From NCBI GenBank assembly GCA_035762175.1, contig DASTPP010000251.1, positions 1 to 55,454 of the forward strand: 55,454 bases of DNA, in the 5' to 3' direction. The translations under genes and the position numbers were made by a program. Positions 18,403 through 26,479 of this stretch are shown one piece after another. The first letter of the stretch is position 1; each line of letters begins with the position of its first letter. Source of the stretch: DASTPP01 sp035762175 (GTDB taxonomy: Bacteria; Myxococcota_A; Polyangia; Polyangiales; Polyangiaceae). Below the pieces are notes generated by a model. The model did not search any database and was not told where the DNA came from. It worked only from the letters and a program-made list of their open reading frames with translations.

Positions 18403-19076
18403 ATGCGAATCCTGGAGCTGGGGCTCAAGAACATCGGGCCGTTCGACGACGCGCGGGTCGAGTTCTTGTCCCGCGACCGGGCGACGGAGCCGGGGGTGAC
18501 CCTGCTGACGGGCGTGAACGGCACGGGCAAGACGATCTTGCTCGACGCGATTCGCCTCTTTTTCGGCAAGGGTTACCGCAAGCTAGAGCGAGACATCTGG
18601 CGACCCGGGACGCCTGCCGAACTCGAAGTCACCCATACGTTCCATGAGGACGACGCCGTGGACATTGTCGAGCATCATGTGATGCGAGATGCCTTGGAAA
18701 AGTCGGTGTCCGGAGTCTGACGACAAGCTCTGGTATTTGCCTGAGAACGTCGAACGAGGGGGGCGCCCTCCGCCCTGGGTTGTCGAGTACATCAAGCGTA
18801 GTCGCGTGCTACGACATTTTGAACTGACTAGAAATAATACCATCTCTGCCTGCTGCGGCCAGGAATGGCCCCCACGCCGCAGCCTCGCCAGGCTTGGGCG
18901 AGGGCACGGGGCCGGGGGCAGGCTCGGGCGGATGGTATAAGATTAAAGATCGCATGATCGAAGACGGTCGCAAGACGATGACTGCCGAGGAACTCGAGAT
19001 TCTTCGCCGCTACAGCGACCGATCGCGACCCTTCTCATTGATGATGGAGGCCTACCTTTCGCGCGAGGGATTGTGA
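18403..19076 (+). pseudogene. Broken AAA-family ATPase (SMC/RecF-like) and trailing fragment
   Basis: The ATG at 18403 opens MRILELGLKNIGPFDDARVE, then a Walker A LLTGVNGTGKTILLDAIRLF, the typical start of an SMC/RecF-like ATPase of 400-600 residues. The frame stops at 18720. The next frame over continues a plausible sequence, DDKLWYLPENVERGG and WVVEYIKRSRVLRHFEL (18720-18840), so a frameshift near 18700 is likely. After that the reading is lost: there is no Walker B and no D-loop. A last fragment (18955-19076) reads MIEDGRKTMTAEELEILRRY and ends SLMMEAYLSREGL; I do not recognise it. The region is less GC-rich than its neighbours. It is probably the remnant of a horizontally acquired gene, possibly a defence-type ATPase. 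Confidence 0.6.
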
Positions 19077-19128
19077 GCGTAGCGCGCCGCGCCACCCCGA
19101 CCCCTGGCCACATCACGCACGGTCGGCA

Positions 19129-19998
19129 TCAAGCCGGCCAGCTTCGCGTCTGCTTGACCTGCCGCCGCAACGCCTCGAGCTCGCCGACGCCCATCGCCTC
19201 GAGCCGCGCCCGCTGCTCGCCCGTCGGCTCGAGCCCGAACGCCTCGCACAGGTCGAGCACCGCCGCCCGAAGCCCCTCCGCCTTGCCGCGCGCCTCGCCC
19301 TCGGCCCGCACCGCGTCGAGGCCCGCGTAGCCCTTGCGCTCGAGCAGGTTCTGCAGCGTGTGCTCGAAGGAGGCCTCGGGGTCGTAGAGCGCCTCGACCA
19401 GCGGCGGGTTCTTCAAGATGCCCGGAGCCTCGAGCCGTTCGCCCGGAAGCCTGGTCTCCATCGCCCGGCCCCTCGCATAAACCTCGACCCGCCTCGGGCC
19501 CACCAGACGCACCACCCAGACGAAGCTCGAGCCGGCGGCGAGCAGTTGCCTGATCTTGGTTTGCAGGTCGGCCTCGTCGTGGCCCTGCGCCGCGTACTCG
19601 ATCGCCAGCGGCGGCGCCTTGGTCGCCCACCCCCCCCTCGGCCGCGCCCATCTCGCCCACCGACAGGTCAGGCGCGCGCAGCGTGCGCTCGCCCAGCACG
19701 TGCCCGACGTCGGTGCCGATCTCGGTCACCGACGGGTCGCTGGCCAGCGGCAGCGCCCCCAGCGTGTGCGGGCGGCCGTGCTTGAACTGGGCCGGGGCGC
19801 AGTAGGCTCTGTCTGGCGAAGGCGGACCGAGCTCGGCGGCCGAGGGCGCCGCGAATCGGCCGCCGGGCGACGGGAGCCTTCGCCAGACAGAGCCTAGACC
19901 GCCCGCCCCTCGCTCAGCTCGTAGCGGTCGCCCTCGCGCAGTTCATCGACGCGCGTCGGCAGGGGGCCTTCGTGGTGGGGCCAGCGCGGCTGCGTCAT
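19129..19998 (-). pseudogene. Uma2-family endonuclease gene, disrupted by a MITE and a homopolymer frameshift
   Basis: The ATG at 19998 opens MTQPRWPHHEGPLPTRVDEL and reaches residue 34 (EGRAV), where a 90-bp element supplies an immediate TAG. On the far side the frame resumes with YCAPAQFKHGRPHTLGALPL, ASDPSVTEIG and LRAPDLSVGEMG. A run of eight C/G at 19630-19637 then shifts the frame, and the rest follows: PPLAIEYAAQGHDEADLQTK and IRQLLAAGSSFVWVVRLVGP, the PD-(D/E)XK-like core of Uma2 proteins. The C-terminus (from about 19300) carries GKAEGLRAAVLDLCEAFGLE and LEAMGVGELEALRRQVKQ, a module also found in the gene at 39930. The homopolymer shift could be a sequencing error; the insertion is not. 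Confidence 0.8.
19803..19896. mobile_element. 90-bp MITE with perfect terminal inverted repeats and TA target duplication
   Basis: The element spans 19805-19894. Its left end is GGCTCTGTCTGGCGAAGGC and its right end is the exact reverse complement, 19 bp each. TA lies on both sides (19803-19804 and 19895-19896), so the symmetric stretch is 21 bp. An inner pair of arms (CGGCGGCCGA near 19834 and TCGGCCGCCG near 19855) makes almost the whole element one long hairpin. There is no ORF inside. TA duplication is typical of IS630/Tc1-mariner elements and of some IS5-group elements, so one of those would be the mobilising partner. Precise removal of element plus one TA restores the Uma2 frame (GTC-TAC-TGC). 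Confidence 0.92.
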
Positions 19999-20241
19999 GC
20001 GCTCAAGCGTAGCAGGGGGGCGCGCCAAGATCTCAGGGCGGCACGCCGTCGACAGCCTCACGCGCCGCGGTGGCCGTCAAGGCGCGGGCGGGCCAGCGGT
20101 CTGGAGTTGGGGGCAGCTCGCCGCGCCCGGTCGATGCGTAAGCCCATCTCGGATGGGCGGTAGCAGGGGGGGCCAGCGTCGAGGCTTGGGCAGGCGCGTC
20201 CTCATGTGCGGTCCGGGCTGACGTGGGGGGGCCTTGCCATG
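19999..20241. other. Intergenic region without a supported gene
   Basis: Between the Uma2 relic and the ArsR-type operator I see no gene, RNA or repeat that I can support. The short plus-strand frames here lack start context and protein-like composition. Confidence 0.4.
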
Positions 20242-20259
20242 TATAAGTTATGGCTTATA
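20242..20259. promoter_or_regulatory. Probable ArsR-family operator
   Basis: TATAAG and CTTATA form a perfect 6-bp inverted repeat around a 6-nt centre, in an AT-rich island within very GC-rich DNA. It lies about 48 bp ahead of the AHSA1 gene, which is followed by an arsR gene. Size and spacing fit ArsR-type operators, so autoregulation of the pair is likely. Confidence 0.6.
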
Positions 20260-20306
20260 TATTCCCGGCCCGGCCCGAACGCGGGCCCAACGCAGGAGAG
20301 TCCACG

Positions 20307-20951
20307 ATGAAGGTCGATGTTGCGCGCGCCGTCGGCGCGGTCACCCGCGAGGTCAAGGCGGCCGAGCGCGAAGGGCGCCCGGCGCGCGTCGTGGTCGCCA
20401 CGCGCGTCTACGACACCGACCCCGACGACGCGTGGGACGCGCTGACGAACCCCGAGCGCGTTCGCCGTTGGTTCCTGCCGCTCGAGGGCGACCTGCGCCC
20501 GGGCGGGCGTTACCAGCTCCGCGGCAATGCTGGCGGCACCATCGCGGCGTGCGAGCCGCCGCATCGCCTCTCCCTCACGTGGGAGTACGGGGGCGAGGTC
20601 TCCTGGGTCGAGGTGCGGCTCGAGCCGCTCGCCGGCGGCGAGAAGACGCGCCTGACGCTCGAGCACGCCGCCCACGTCGACGACGCCCGCTGGGGCGAGT
20701 TCGGCCCCGGCGCGGTCGGCGTCGGCTGGGACTTGGGCCTGCTCGGCCTCTCGCTCTACCTCGACGCCGGCGGCGGGGCCGACGACGTTACTGCGGCCGG
20801 GCAGGCCTGGGCGGGCGGCGACGAGGGCAAAGAGTTCATACGCCGTTGCAGCGAGGGCTGGTGCCAGGCCTCGATCGCGGGCGGCACCGATCCGCAGGCG
20901 GCGCGCGCGGCGGCCGACCGCACGACGGCGTTCTACACGGGCGGGGCGTAG
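20307..20951 (+). CDS. AHSA1/SRPBCC-domain protein
   Basis: This 214-residue protein has a START-like ligand-binding fold. ATRVYDTDPDDAWDALTNPE, RVRRWFLPLEGDLRPGGRY, PHRLSLTWEYGG and TRLTLEHAAHVDD are the usual AHSA1 landmarks; a C-terminal extension of about 60 residues includes GWDLGLLGLSLYLDAGG. Such proteins bind hydrophobic ligands and are often encoded with an ArsR repressor that controls them, as here: arsR lies 123 bp downstream. The start is the ATG at 20307, with AGGAGAG 7 nt upstream. An earlier in-frame ATG at 20250 overlaps the operator and has no ribosome site. The ligand is unknown. Confidence 0.88.
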   Translation: MKVDVARAVGAVTREVKAAEREGRPARVVVATRVYDTDPDDAWDALTNPERVRRWFLPLEGDLRPGGRYQLRGNAGGTIAACEPPHRLSLTWEYGGEVSWVEVRLEPLAGGEKTRLTLEHAAHVDDARWGEFGPGAVGVGWDLGLLGLSLYLDAGGGADDVTAAGQAWAGGDEGKEFIRRCSEGWCQASIAGGTDPQAARAAADRTTAFYTGGA

Positions 20952-21074
20952 CCGCGCGGTGTTCGCTTTCGTCGCCTACCACCGCCGTGCCTACGTTCCG
21001 CCCGCAACGGGCGGGGCGGTCGCGCCGCGCCGCGTCGGTCGTCATCGACGCGAGCGAGCGGCGCTCTGACTGCC

Positions 21075-21416
21075 ATGCACGCGCTCGACGTGCTCGGCGA
21101 TCCGGTGCGGCGGCGCATCCTCGAGCTGCTGTCCGAGGGCGAGCAGAGCGCGGGCGATCTGGTCGAGGTGCTGCGCCGCGAGTTCGGCATCTCGCAGCCG
21201 GCGGTCTCGCAGCACCTGCGTGTCTTGCGCGAGAACGGCTTTGCCTGCGTGCGGGCCGAGGGGCGGCGCCGGCTCTACGCGGTCGAGGCCGCGCCCTTTC
21301 GGGAGGTCGACGAGTGGCTCGACCGCTTCCGGCGCTTCTGGGACGACCGCCTCGACGCCCTCGGCGTCGAGATCGCGCGGGGCAAGAAGGCGCGGGGCCG
21401 CGAAGGCCGGCGCTGA
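21075..21416 (+). CDS. ArsR-family transcriptional repressor
   Basis: This is a 113-residue winged-helix protein. LDVLGDPVRRRILELLSEGE opens the fold, then the recognition helix region FGISQPAVSQHLRVLRENGF and the wing RAEGRRRLYAVEAAPFREVD. A C-terminal helix rich in Trp/Arg (WLDRFRRFWDDRLDALGVEI) is typical of the ArsR subgroup paired with SRPBCC proteins. There are no Cys residues in the recognition-helix metal box, so it probably senses something other than arsenic. It presumably binds the palindrome at 20242-20259 and represses both genes. Confidence 0.92.
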   Translation: MHALDVLGDPVRRRILELLSEGEQSAGDLVEVLRREFGISQPAVSQHLRVLRENGFACVRAEGRRRLYAVEAAPFREVDEWLDRFRRFWDDRLDALGVEIARGKKARGREGRR

Positions 21417-21450
21417 CCAGGCGACGCGGGCGGCCGGGCGGAGCGGCGGC

Positions 21451-21544
21451 GCGTTGCCCCGTTCGACGCGAGCCGCGCGTCAGAGCCCGACCAGAGGCGC
21501 TTTGCGCCGTTCGACGCGCGCCCGCGGCGTCAGCGCCCGACCAG
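21451..21544. repeat. Direct duplication of the 3' end of the gene at 21530
   Basis: Two imperfect copies of about 45-48 bp lie side by side: 21497-21544, which contains the real stop, and 21451-21494. Both contain CCGTTCGACGCG and end at GCCCGACCAG. On the minus strand each copy reads CTGGTCGGGC followed in frame by a TGA, so the last codons and the stop are duplicated downstream. The pattern recurs at two other genes in this window. Confidence 0.75.
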
Positions 21545-21862
21545 GACCGCCGTGATCTGCGCCGCCACGCCGACGGCCTGCGCCGCGGCGGCGAGCACCT
21601 TCTCGACGTCGGCGATGGTCTTGGCCTCGGCCTCGATCGTCGCGCCGAGCCCGTCGAGCGCCGCGGCCTGGCCCTGCAGGCTCAGCGCGGCGAGCTTGGC
21701 CTCTTGCAGGGTGAGGGCGTTGATCATGCTCTCGAGCGCCCGCATGTTCTCGAGCAAGACCCGCAGCTTCGCCTCGTCGGCCTCGGTCGCCGCCTGCACC
21801 CGGAAGAGGTAGCGGTTGATCTGCTGCCGCAGGGCCTGCAGGTCTTCGAGCGTCTGGTTCAT
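21530..21862 (-). CDS. Small coiled-coil protein
   Basis: This is a 110-residue, strongly helical protein: NQTLEDLQALRQQINRYLFR, TEADEAKLRVLLENMRALES and then an Ala-rich helix, GATIEAEAKTIADVEKVLAA. The last helix ends in a hydrophobic stretch (AVGVAAQITAVLVGR) that could sit in or against the membrane. The ATG overlaps the stop of the upstream lipoprotein gene by 4 bp (ATGA), so the two are translationally coupled and the proteins probably interact. The family is unknown to me. Confidence 0.72.
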   Translation of the reverse strand: MNQTLEDLQALRQQINRYLFRVQAATEADEAKLRVLLENMRALESMINALTLQEAKLAALSLQGQAAALDGLGATIEAEAKTIADVEKVLAAAAQAVGVAAQITAVLVGR

Positions 21863-23046
21863 TTCTTGTTGCCCTCGATGATGACCTGCAGCTCTTTGAG
21901 TCTCGCCGCCAGATCGCCGACGGTGCCCCGCAGCGCGGCGAGGTCGTTTCTGGCGTCGGTCTGGGCGACCTTGACCAGCTGGGCGTGGGCGGTCTGCCAC
22001 TTCTGCAAGAGCCCCTCGTACTTGGCGTACTCGGCCTCGACGCCGCGCGCCTGCTCTTCGAACGAGCTGGCCAGCTCGAAGAACAGGGCGGGCTTGAGCG
22101 CGTTGATGTCGCGCCGAAGCTGGGCCGAGGCGCGCCGGTCGGCCCGCTCGCGCTCGAGCGCCTGCTTCACCCGCTCGAGCTCGTCGCGCAGGGCCGCGAC
22201 CTCGGGGCTCACCTTCGCCGGCTTGGCCGCGCTCGGCGCGGCGCTCGCCGGGGGCGCCGCGGCCGGCGGCGGGGCCGGGGCGAGTGGGGTCGGGGCGGGG
22301 GCGGGGGCCGGGCCGTTCGTCGCCAGCCCGTAGAGGCCCTCGATCGCGTTGATGCTCGCCCGTATGTCGTTGCGCTGGTTCGCGACCTCTTGCTTGACCG
22401 CCCGGTCGTAGCGCGCCATGGCGGCGAGCAGCCGCTGCACGTGGGGGTCGGCGGCGACGACGTACGCCTCGAGGTCGGCGGCGACGCGCTCTTTGACCAG
22501 CAGCTCGGCGAAGGCCTTGAGCGCCGACGCCACGGCGGCGCCCGCCGCGCCCACCTCGTTGCCCGTCGCCGCCGCGACGAAGCCCCCGGCGTTCGTCGAG
22601 ATGAGCGCGACGTCGTCGCCGATCGTGACCGCGGCGTCGCCGCTCAGGGCCTCGAGCGCGCTGCCGTACCGGCTCAGCACGGCCACGGCGTCGGCGAAGG
22701 GCTTGCCGGCGTCGCGCAGCGCGTTGCAGTACTGCTGGTAGCTCAGCGCGGGCCGCCGGCTCGAGGGGTCGGCCTGCACCGCGATCGCCTGGTTGAAGAA
22801 CTCTTCGTAGGGCGGGCCGAGGCCCGCGCCGAGCTTCTCGTGGGCCAGCCGATCGTTCAAGTAGGCCAGGTACGCCCGCTTCTTGCAGACCGTGTAGACG
22901 GTCTCGGGCTCGCTGCCGGCGACGGCGACGGCGTCGGCCGTGGTCTTGCCGTAGGCGTTCGCCGCGTCGATGATTTGAGGCTGCGGGCAGCCGACGAGGC
23001 CGCCCGAAAGAAGAAGCAATGCCGCTGCCCCGGCGCGAAGACCCAC
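21859..23046 (-). CDS. Coiled-coil lipoprotein of unknown function
   Basis: This is a 395-residue protein. The GTG start at 23046 follows AGGAGG by 6 nt and begins VGLRAGAAALLLLSGGLVGC, a signal peptide with lipobox LVGC. The N-terminal half (about 20-220) is helical, with YTVCKKRAYLAYLNDRLAHE and SYQQYCNALRDAGKPFADAV. A Pro/Ala linker (about 225-265) leads to a long C-terminal coiled coil (about 265-395: ALRDELERVKQALERERADR, and a tail ending LKELQVIIEGNKK). It is coupled to the small coiled-coil gene downstream by a 4-bp overlap. A structural or scaffold role in the envelope is a guess. Upstream is the divergent phosphoesterase gene. Confidence 0.78.
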   Translation of the reverse strand: MGLRAGAAALLLLSGGLVGCPQPQIIDAANAYGKTTADAVAVAGSEPETVYTVCKKRAYLAYLNDRLAHEKLGAGLGPPYEEFFNQAIAVQADPSSRRPALSYQQYCNALRDAGKPFADAVAVLSRYGSALEALSGDAAVTIGDDVALISTNAGGFVAAATGNEVGAAGAAVASALKAFAELLVKERVAADLEAYVVAADPHVQRLLAAMARYDRAVKQEVANQRNDIRASINAIEGLYGLATNGPAPAPAPTPLAPAPPPAAAPPASAAPSAAKPAKVSPEVAALRDELERVKQALERERADRRASAQLRRDINALKPALFFELASSFEEQARGVEAEYAKYEGLLQKWQTAHAQLVKVAQTDARNDLAALRGTVGDLAARLKELQVIIEGNKK

Positions 23047-23269
23047 CTCGCCCTCCTGCGTTGCGCGACGGCCGGCGCCCCGTCGGCGCCGGCGCCACCT
23101 GCCAGATTTACCATGCGACGAGCCGCGCCGGGGGGTATTCTGGCGGGCCGATGTTGGCTTCGAGGCGGCGGGCAAGGCGCTGGGCGGGCGGCGTCGGCGC
23201 GTCGGGGGTAGGGCGCCGGGCGGGCGCCGGCGCGTCGCGGTGGCGTTGCGCCGCGGGCAGAGGCTCGGC

Positions 23270-24997
23270 ATGAGCGCGGGGCGAGAGGGCAAGCCGGCGG
23301 CGCCGCGGCGCAGCGCGATGGTCGGCTGGTACGACCCGCGGCAGCTGCTCGTCACCGGCATGCAGACGGTGGTCTCGTCGCTCTTCGGGCGCCGGGCCGA
23401 CTTTCGCCTGCTGCAGTCGCTGCAGGCCGAGGCGATCGACGTCGACTACCGCAAGGAGGCCGAGGTCTGGGTCGACTACATCGCCGACGTCGGCGACGGC
23501 TTCAACCCGACCTACGCGCTCGCGCGCACGCTGGCCCGGCCCTCGCTCACGGTCCGCGGCGAGCGGGGCGACGAAGAGCTGCCCCGCGGGCGCATTCTCG
23601 TCATGGGCGGCGACGAGGTGTACCCGACCCCGAGCCCGGCGCGCTACCAAGAGCGCCTCGTCATGCCCTACTCGTGCGCCCTGCCCGACGCGCAGCCGAA
23701 GGCGGTCGACCTCTTTGCCATCCCCGGCAACCATGATTGGTATGACGGCCTCGCCAGCTTCATCAACCTCTTCTGCCACGGCCACCGCATCGGCGGGTAC
23801 GCGACGCCGCAGAAGCGCAGCTACTTCGCCCTGCGCTTCGCCGGGGGCTTCTGGCTCTTCGGGGTCGACGTGCAGCTCGACGGCGACCTCGACAACCGCC
23901 AGCTCGAGGCCTTCTGCCGGCTCGAAGGCGTCGCGCGGGGCGACCGCGTCATTCTCTGCGTCGCCGAGCCCTTCTGGGTCTACGAGGCGCGGCGCGCCCG
24001 GACGGGCGGCCCCCCCCCACCTTGGCGGTCGAACCTCGAGCGGCTCGAAGACCACCTCGCCGCGCTCGGCGCGACCGTGGTGCTCAAGATCGCGGGCGAC
24101 CTGCACCACTACCGCCACCACGCCCCCCGCCGGGGCGGCCCGCACCTGGTCACCGCCGGCGGCGGCGGCGCCTTCTTGCACCCGACGCACACCCGGCCCG
24201 TCAACGAGATACCCATCGGCGCCCCGCCCGGCGAGCGCACCCACGAGCTCGCGGCGCAGTACCCCGACACGAAGACCTCGTTTCGGCTCAGCTTTCGCAA
24301 CCTCGCCTTCCCCTTTTATAACCCATACTTTGGCCTGACCACGGGCGCCGCCTACATGATCCTGTCGTGGGTCATGCCCCCGCCCGCCCTCGCCTGGGAG
24401 CGCCCCGCCCCCGAGGCCCTCGGCCTGCTCTTGCGCTCGGGCTTCGAGTCGCTCGCCCTCGCGCCCTCGGGGCTGCTCTGGGTGCTGCTCATCTTGCTCG
24501 GCTTCGTCGCCTTCACCGACGCCGACCGCCGCGCCTTCAAGTGGGGGGCGGGCCTCCTGCACGGCTCGGCCCACCTCGCCGCCTCGCTGCTCGTCGCCTC
24601 CGTCACGCTGCACCTGGCCGGCCCCGAGGTGCACACCGACGCGCTCTACGCGCGCCTCGCCGTCTCGCTCGGCGGCTTCGCCGGCGGCTACCTCGTGGGC
24701 GGGCTGCTGATGGGCATCTACCTCTTGATCGCCGTCACCCTCTTCGGCTGCCACGACAACGAGGCCTTCTCGTCGCTCAAGATCGAGGGCTACAAGAACT
24801 TCCTGCGCATGCGCCTCGACGAGAAGGGCCTGACGGTCTGGGCGCTGGGCCTGCGCCGCGTGCCGCCCGCCCGCGCCTGGCGCTGGGTCGACCAGGGCGA
24901 GGGCAAGGGCCACTACGAGCTGCGCCCCGGCGTGCCCGAGCCCGCGCCCGAGCTCGTCGACCGCTTCGAGATTCGCATCGACGGGGGCTCGGGCTAG
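23270..24997 (+). CDS. Membrane-bound calcineurin-like phosphoesterase
   Basis: This is a 575-residue protein. Metallophosphoesterase signatures run in order: VDYIADVGDGFNPT (in place of D-x-H, an unusual first motif), VMGGDEVYPTPS, IPGNHDWYDGLASF (the G-NHD motif) and KIAGDLHHYRHH (metal-binding His residues), then TAGGGGAFLHPTH. The C-terminal part (about 355-510) has several hydrophobic helices, including SGLLWVLLILLGFVAF and YLVGGLLMGIYLLIAVTLFG. The end returns to a soluble domain (YKNFLRMRLDEKGLTVWALG). The catalytic domain precedes the membrane part. A C-terminal piece of a homologue survives as a fragment at 32519-32905. Substrate unknown. The ATG at 23270 has GAGG upstream. Confidence 0.85.
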   Translation: MSAGREGKPAAPRRSAMVGWYDPRQLLVTGMQTVVSSLFGRRADFRLLQSLQAEAIDVDYRKEAEVWVDYIADVGDGFNPTYALARTLARPSLTVRGERGDEELPRGRILVMGGDEVYPTPSPARYQERLVMPYSCALPDAQPKAVDLFAIPGNHDWYDGLASFINLFCHGHRIGGYATPQKRSYFALRFAGGFWLFGVDVQLDGDLDNRQLEAFCRLEGVARGDRVILCVAEPFWVYEARRARTGGPPPPWRSNLERLEDHLAALGATVVLKIAGDLHHYRHHAPRRGGPHLVTAGGGGAFLHPTHTRPVNEIPIGAPPGERTHELAAQYPDTKTSFRLSFRNLAFPFYNPYFGLTTGAAYMILSWVMPPPALAWERPAPEALGLLLRSGFESLALAPSGLLWVLLILLGFVAFTDADRRAFKWGAGLLHGSAHLAASLLVASVTLHLAGPEVHTDALYARLAVSLGGFAGGYLVGGLLMGIYLLIAVTLFGCHDNEAFSSLKIEGYKNFLRMRLDEKGLTVWALGLRRVPPARAWRWVDQGEGKGHYELRPGVPEPAPELVDRFEIRIDGGSG

Positions 24998-25123
24998 TGG
25001 GGTGACGGGGGCGGGCCTCATGCTCGAGCTTTCCGCGCCCGATGCGCTTGCTACGCGCGCGGGTGCTCGGCCCGAAAGCCCTGACCTCGGCGACGCCCGG
25101 GCTGCCGCGCCTCATGGCGCGCC

Positions 25124-25729
25124 TCAAAAGCGGGTGTAGTCGACCTGCTCGAGCGCCTCGACCCGTCGCAAAAAGGCTTCGGCCTCGGCACCCGCCCGCT
25201 GGCCGATGGCCCGCCACCGTTCGGCCACGGCGACGGCGAGGTCGGCCTTAACGTCGAACGCGATGGCCTCACTCGCCTCGCGCAGGGGGGCGGCGAGGGC
25301 GCTGCAATCGGTGGCCTCGACGAGCCGGCCCTGCTCGAAGACGAGCTCCGCGAGCGAGGCGTACGACAGAAACGGCCGAAACCGGCGCGCCTTGGCGATG
25401 ACCCCCGCGCCCAGAAGAAAGGTACCGGACAAGGGCCAGGCGAGACCGAGCGCGTCGTACCCGTGCGAGAACGTCTCGCCCGCCACGGCGGCCGCCGCGA
25501 CCCCGTTCACGGGCGGGGGCTCGTGGCTATTCGCCAGCAGCCGTTCGACATACACCCCCCCGCCTCGCACCTCGTACTCGAGCGCAAACCCACGAACATC
25601 GGCCGTGCGGCCGCCCGGCCACAACGCCAACCCGAACCGCGCCGGCTCGAAGCGCGGCTCGCCGCTCATGGCGAGCAGCACCCAGGTGCGGCCTTCGAAG
25701 CGAACCTCGTCTCGAATGACTTCGGTCAT
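25124..25729 (-). CDS. Conserved-looking protein of unknown function
   Basis: This is a 201-residue protein that opens MTEVIRDEVRFEGRTWVLLA. The sequence has a beta-rich first half (TADVRGFALEYEVRGGGVYV) and a middle LPLSG-like segment, LAWPLSGTFLLGAGVIAKAR, followed by LAELVFEQGRLVEATDCSAL. A C-terminal helix (VAVAERWRAIGQRAGAEAEA) completes it. The order of strands and the LSG-x-FLLGAG element resemble small cyanobacterial proteins of unknown role that I recall only loosely. No signal peptide is present. The frame remains open upstream into the 42-bp repeat array, but composition changes sharply before the ATG, so I place the start there. Confidence 0.6.
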   Translation of the reverse strand: MTEVIRDEVRFEGRTWVLLAMSGEPRFEPARFGLALWPGGRTADVRGFALEYEVRGGGVYVERLLANSHEPPPVNGVAAAAVAGETFSHGYDALGLAWPLSGTFLLGAGVIAKARRFRPFLSYASLAELVFEQGRLVEATDCSALAAPLREASEAIAFDVKADLAVAVAERWRAIGQRAGAEAEAFLRRVEALEQVDYTRF

Positions 25730-25890
25730 GGCGAAGGCGGGGGCGATGGTGAAGCAGCCCGCCCCTCCGCGAGAAAGTACCACCCGCTGCAGAAGGGTCA
25801 ACGCTTCGTGCTCCGCGCGCAGGTGGTCGCGGAAGCGCACGGCGCTCGCCAAAGGCCCCGCCAGAGGCCAGGCGGCGACCCTCGCAGATC

Positions 25891-26339
25891 GTCGGTGGTG
25901 CCCTTCCGCACGTCGCCGATGGCTCGTCCCATCGCTTGGGTGCGCCCGAGGCCTGCGAGCAAAGACAGGCCCATCGTTTTGATGCGTTCGCGGCTTGAAA
26001 CGATGCCACAACCCACCTCAAACGAGCGTCCGCGGGCTGAAACGAAGGCCTGACCCATGCTTTGGGTGCCCCGAACCGCTTCCAACGATGGGCCAAGCCA
26101 TCGCGGCGATGCGAAAACGGGCCAAAAGCATGGGTCGGCTCTTGGCTCCGGGCCCTCGACGCCTTCGGACGATGGGGCAACCCTTCGCCCCCGCCCTCCG
26201 ACGCCCTCGGGGGATGGGGCAGCCCTTCGCCCCCGCCCTCCGATGCCCTCGGGGGATGGGGCAACCCTTCGCCCCCGCCTGTGGGCGCAGTCGGGTGATG
26301 GGTCGGCTCTTCGCCCGTGCCCGGGGCACCGGCGCAGAG
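25891..26339. repeat. Head-to-head arrays of a 42-bp repeat
   Basis: Four units run on the minus strand, with unit starts (ATG or GTG) at 26058, 26016, 25974 and 25932. Six run on the plus strand, with ATG at 26088, 26130, 26172, 26214, 26256 and 26298. Every step is exactly 42 bp. The two arrays diverge from a 29-bp centre (26059-26087). Units begin ATGGG and read in 14-residue steps such as MGQPFAPALRRPRG (plus) and MGRAIGDVRKGTTD (minus). Plus units 3 and 4 are almost identical; the minus ones are older and more diverged. The plus array ends just before an A7 run and the leader of the gene at 26480. I do not call the array coding, because no other reading frame feature or ribosome site supports it. 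Confidence 0.88.
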
Positions 26340-26404
26340 AAAAAAATCGACGCGGGGCAAGCAACTGGGGTCACCCCTGGCCGAGAGGGACAACAGAAGG
26401 TGCG
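26337..26404 (+). promoter_or_regulatory. Conserved leader upstream of the 305-aa paralogue 1
   Basis: This 68-bp segment matches 36902-36968, upstream of the second paralogue. Shared blocks in order are GAGAAAAAAATCG, GCAAGCAACTGGG, TGGCCGAG and ACAGAAGGTGCG. Spacing is conserved apart from one base, which rules out conservation through a protein frame. It ends about 75 bp before the ATG. It could be a promoter, an untranslated-RNA element or a recombination end. Confidence 0.7.
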
Positions 26405-26479
26405 CCGAAGGGCCCCCGCAGGAGGCGGGGTCAGGCGGCGTGCCAGCCGTCGCCGACCACCTCGAACGAAGAGTGTCCC

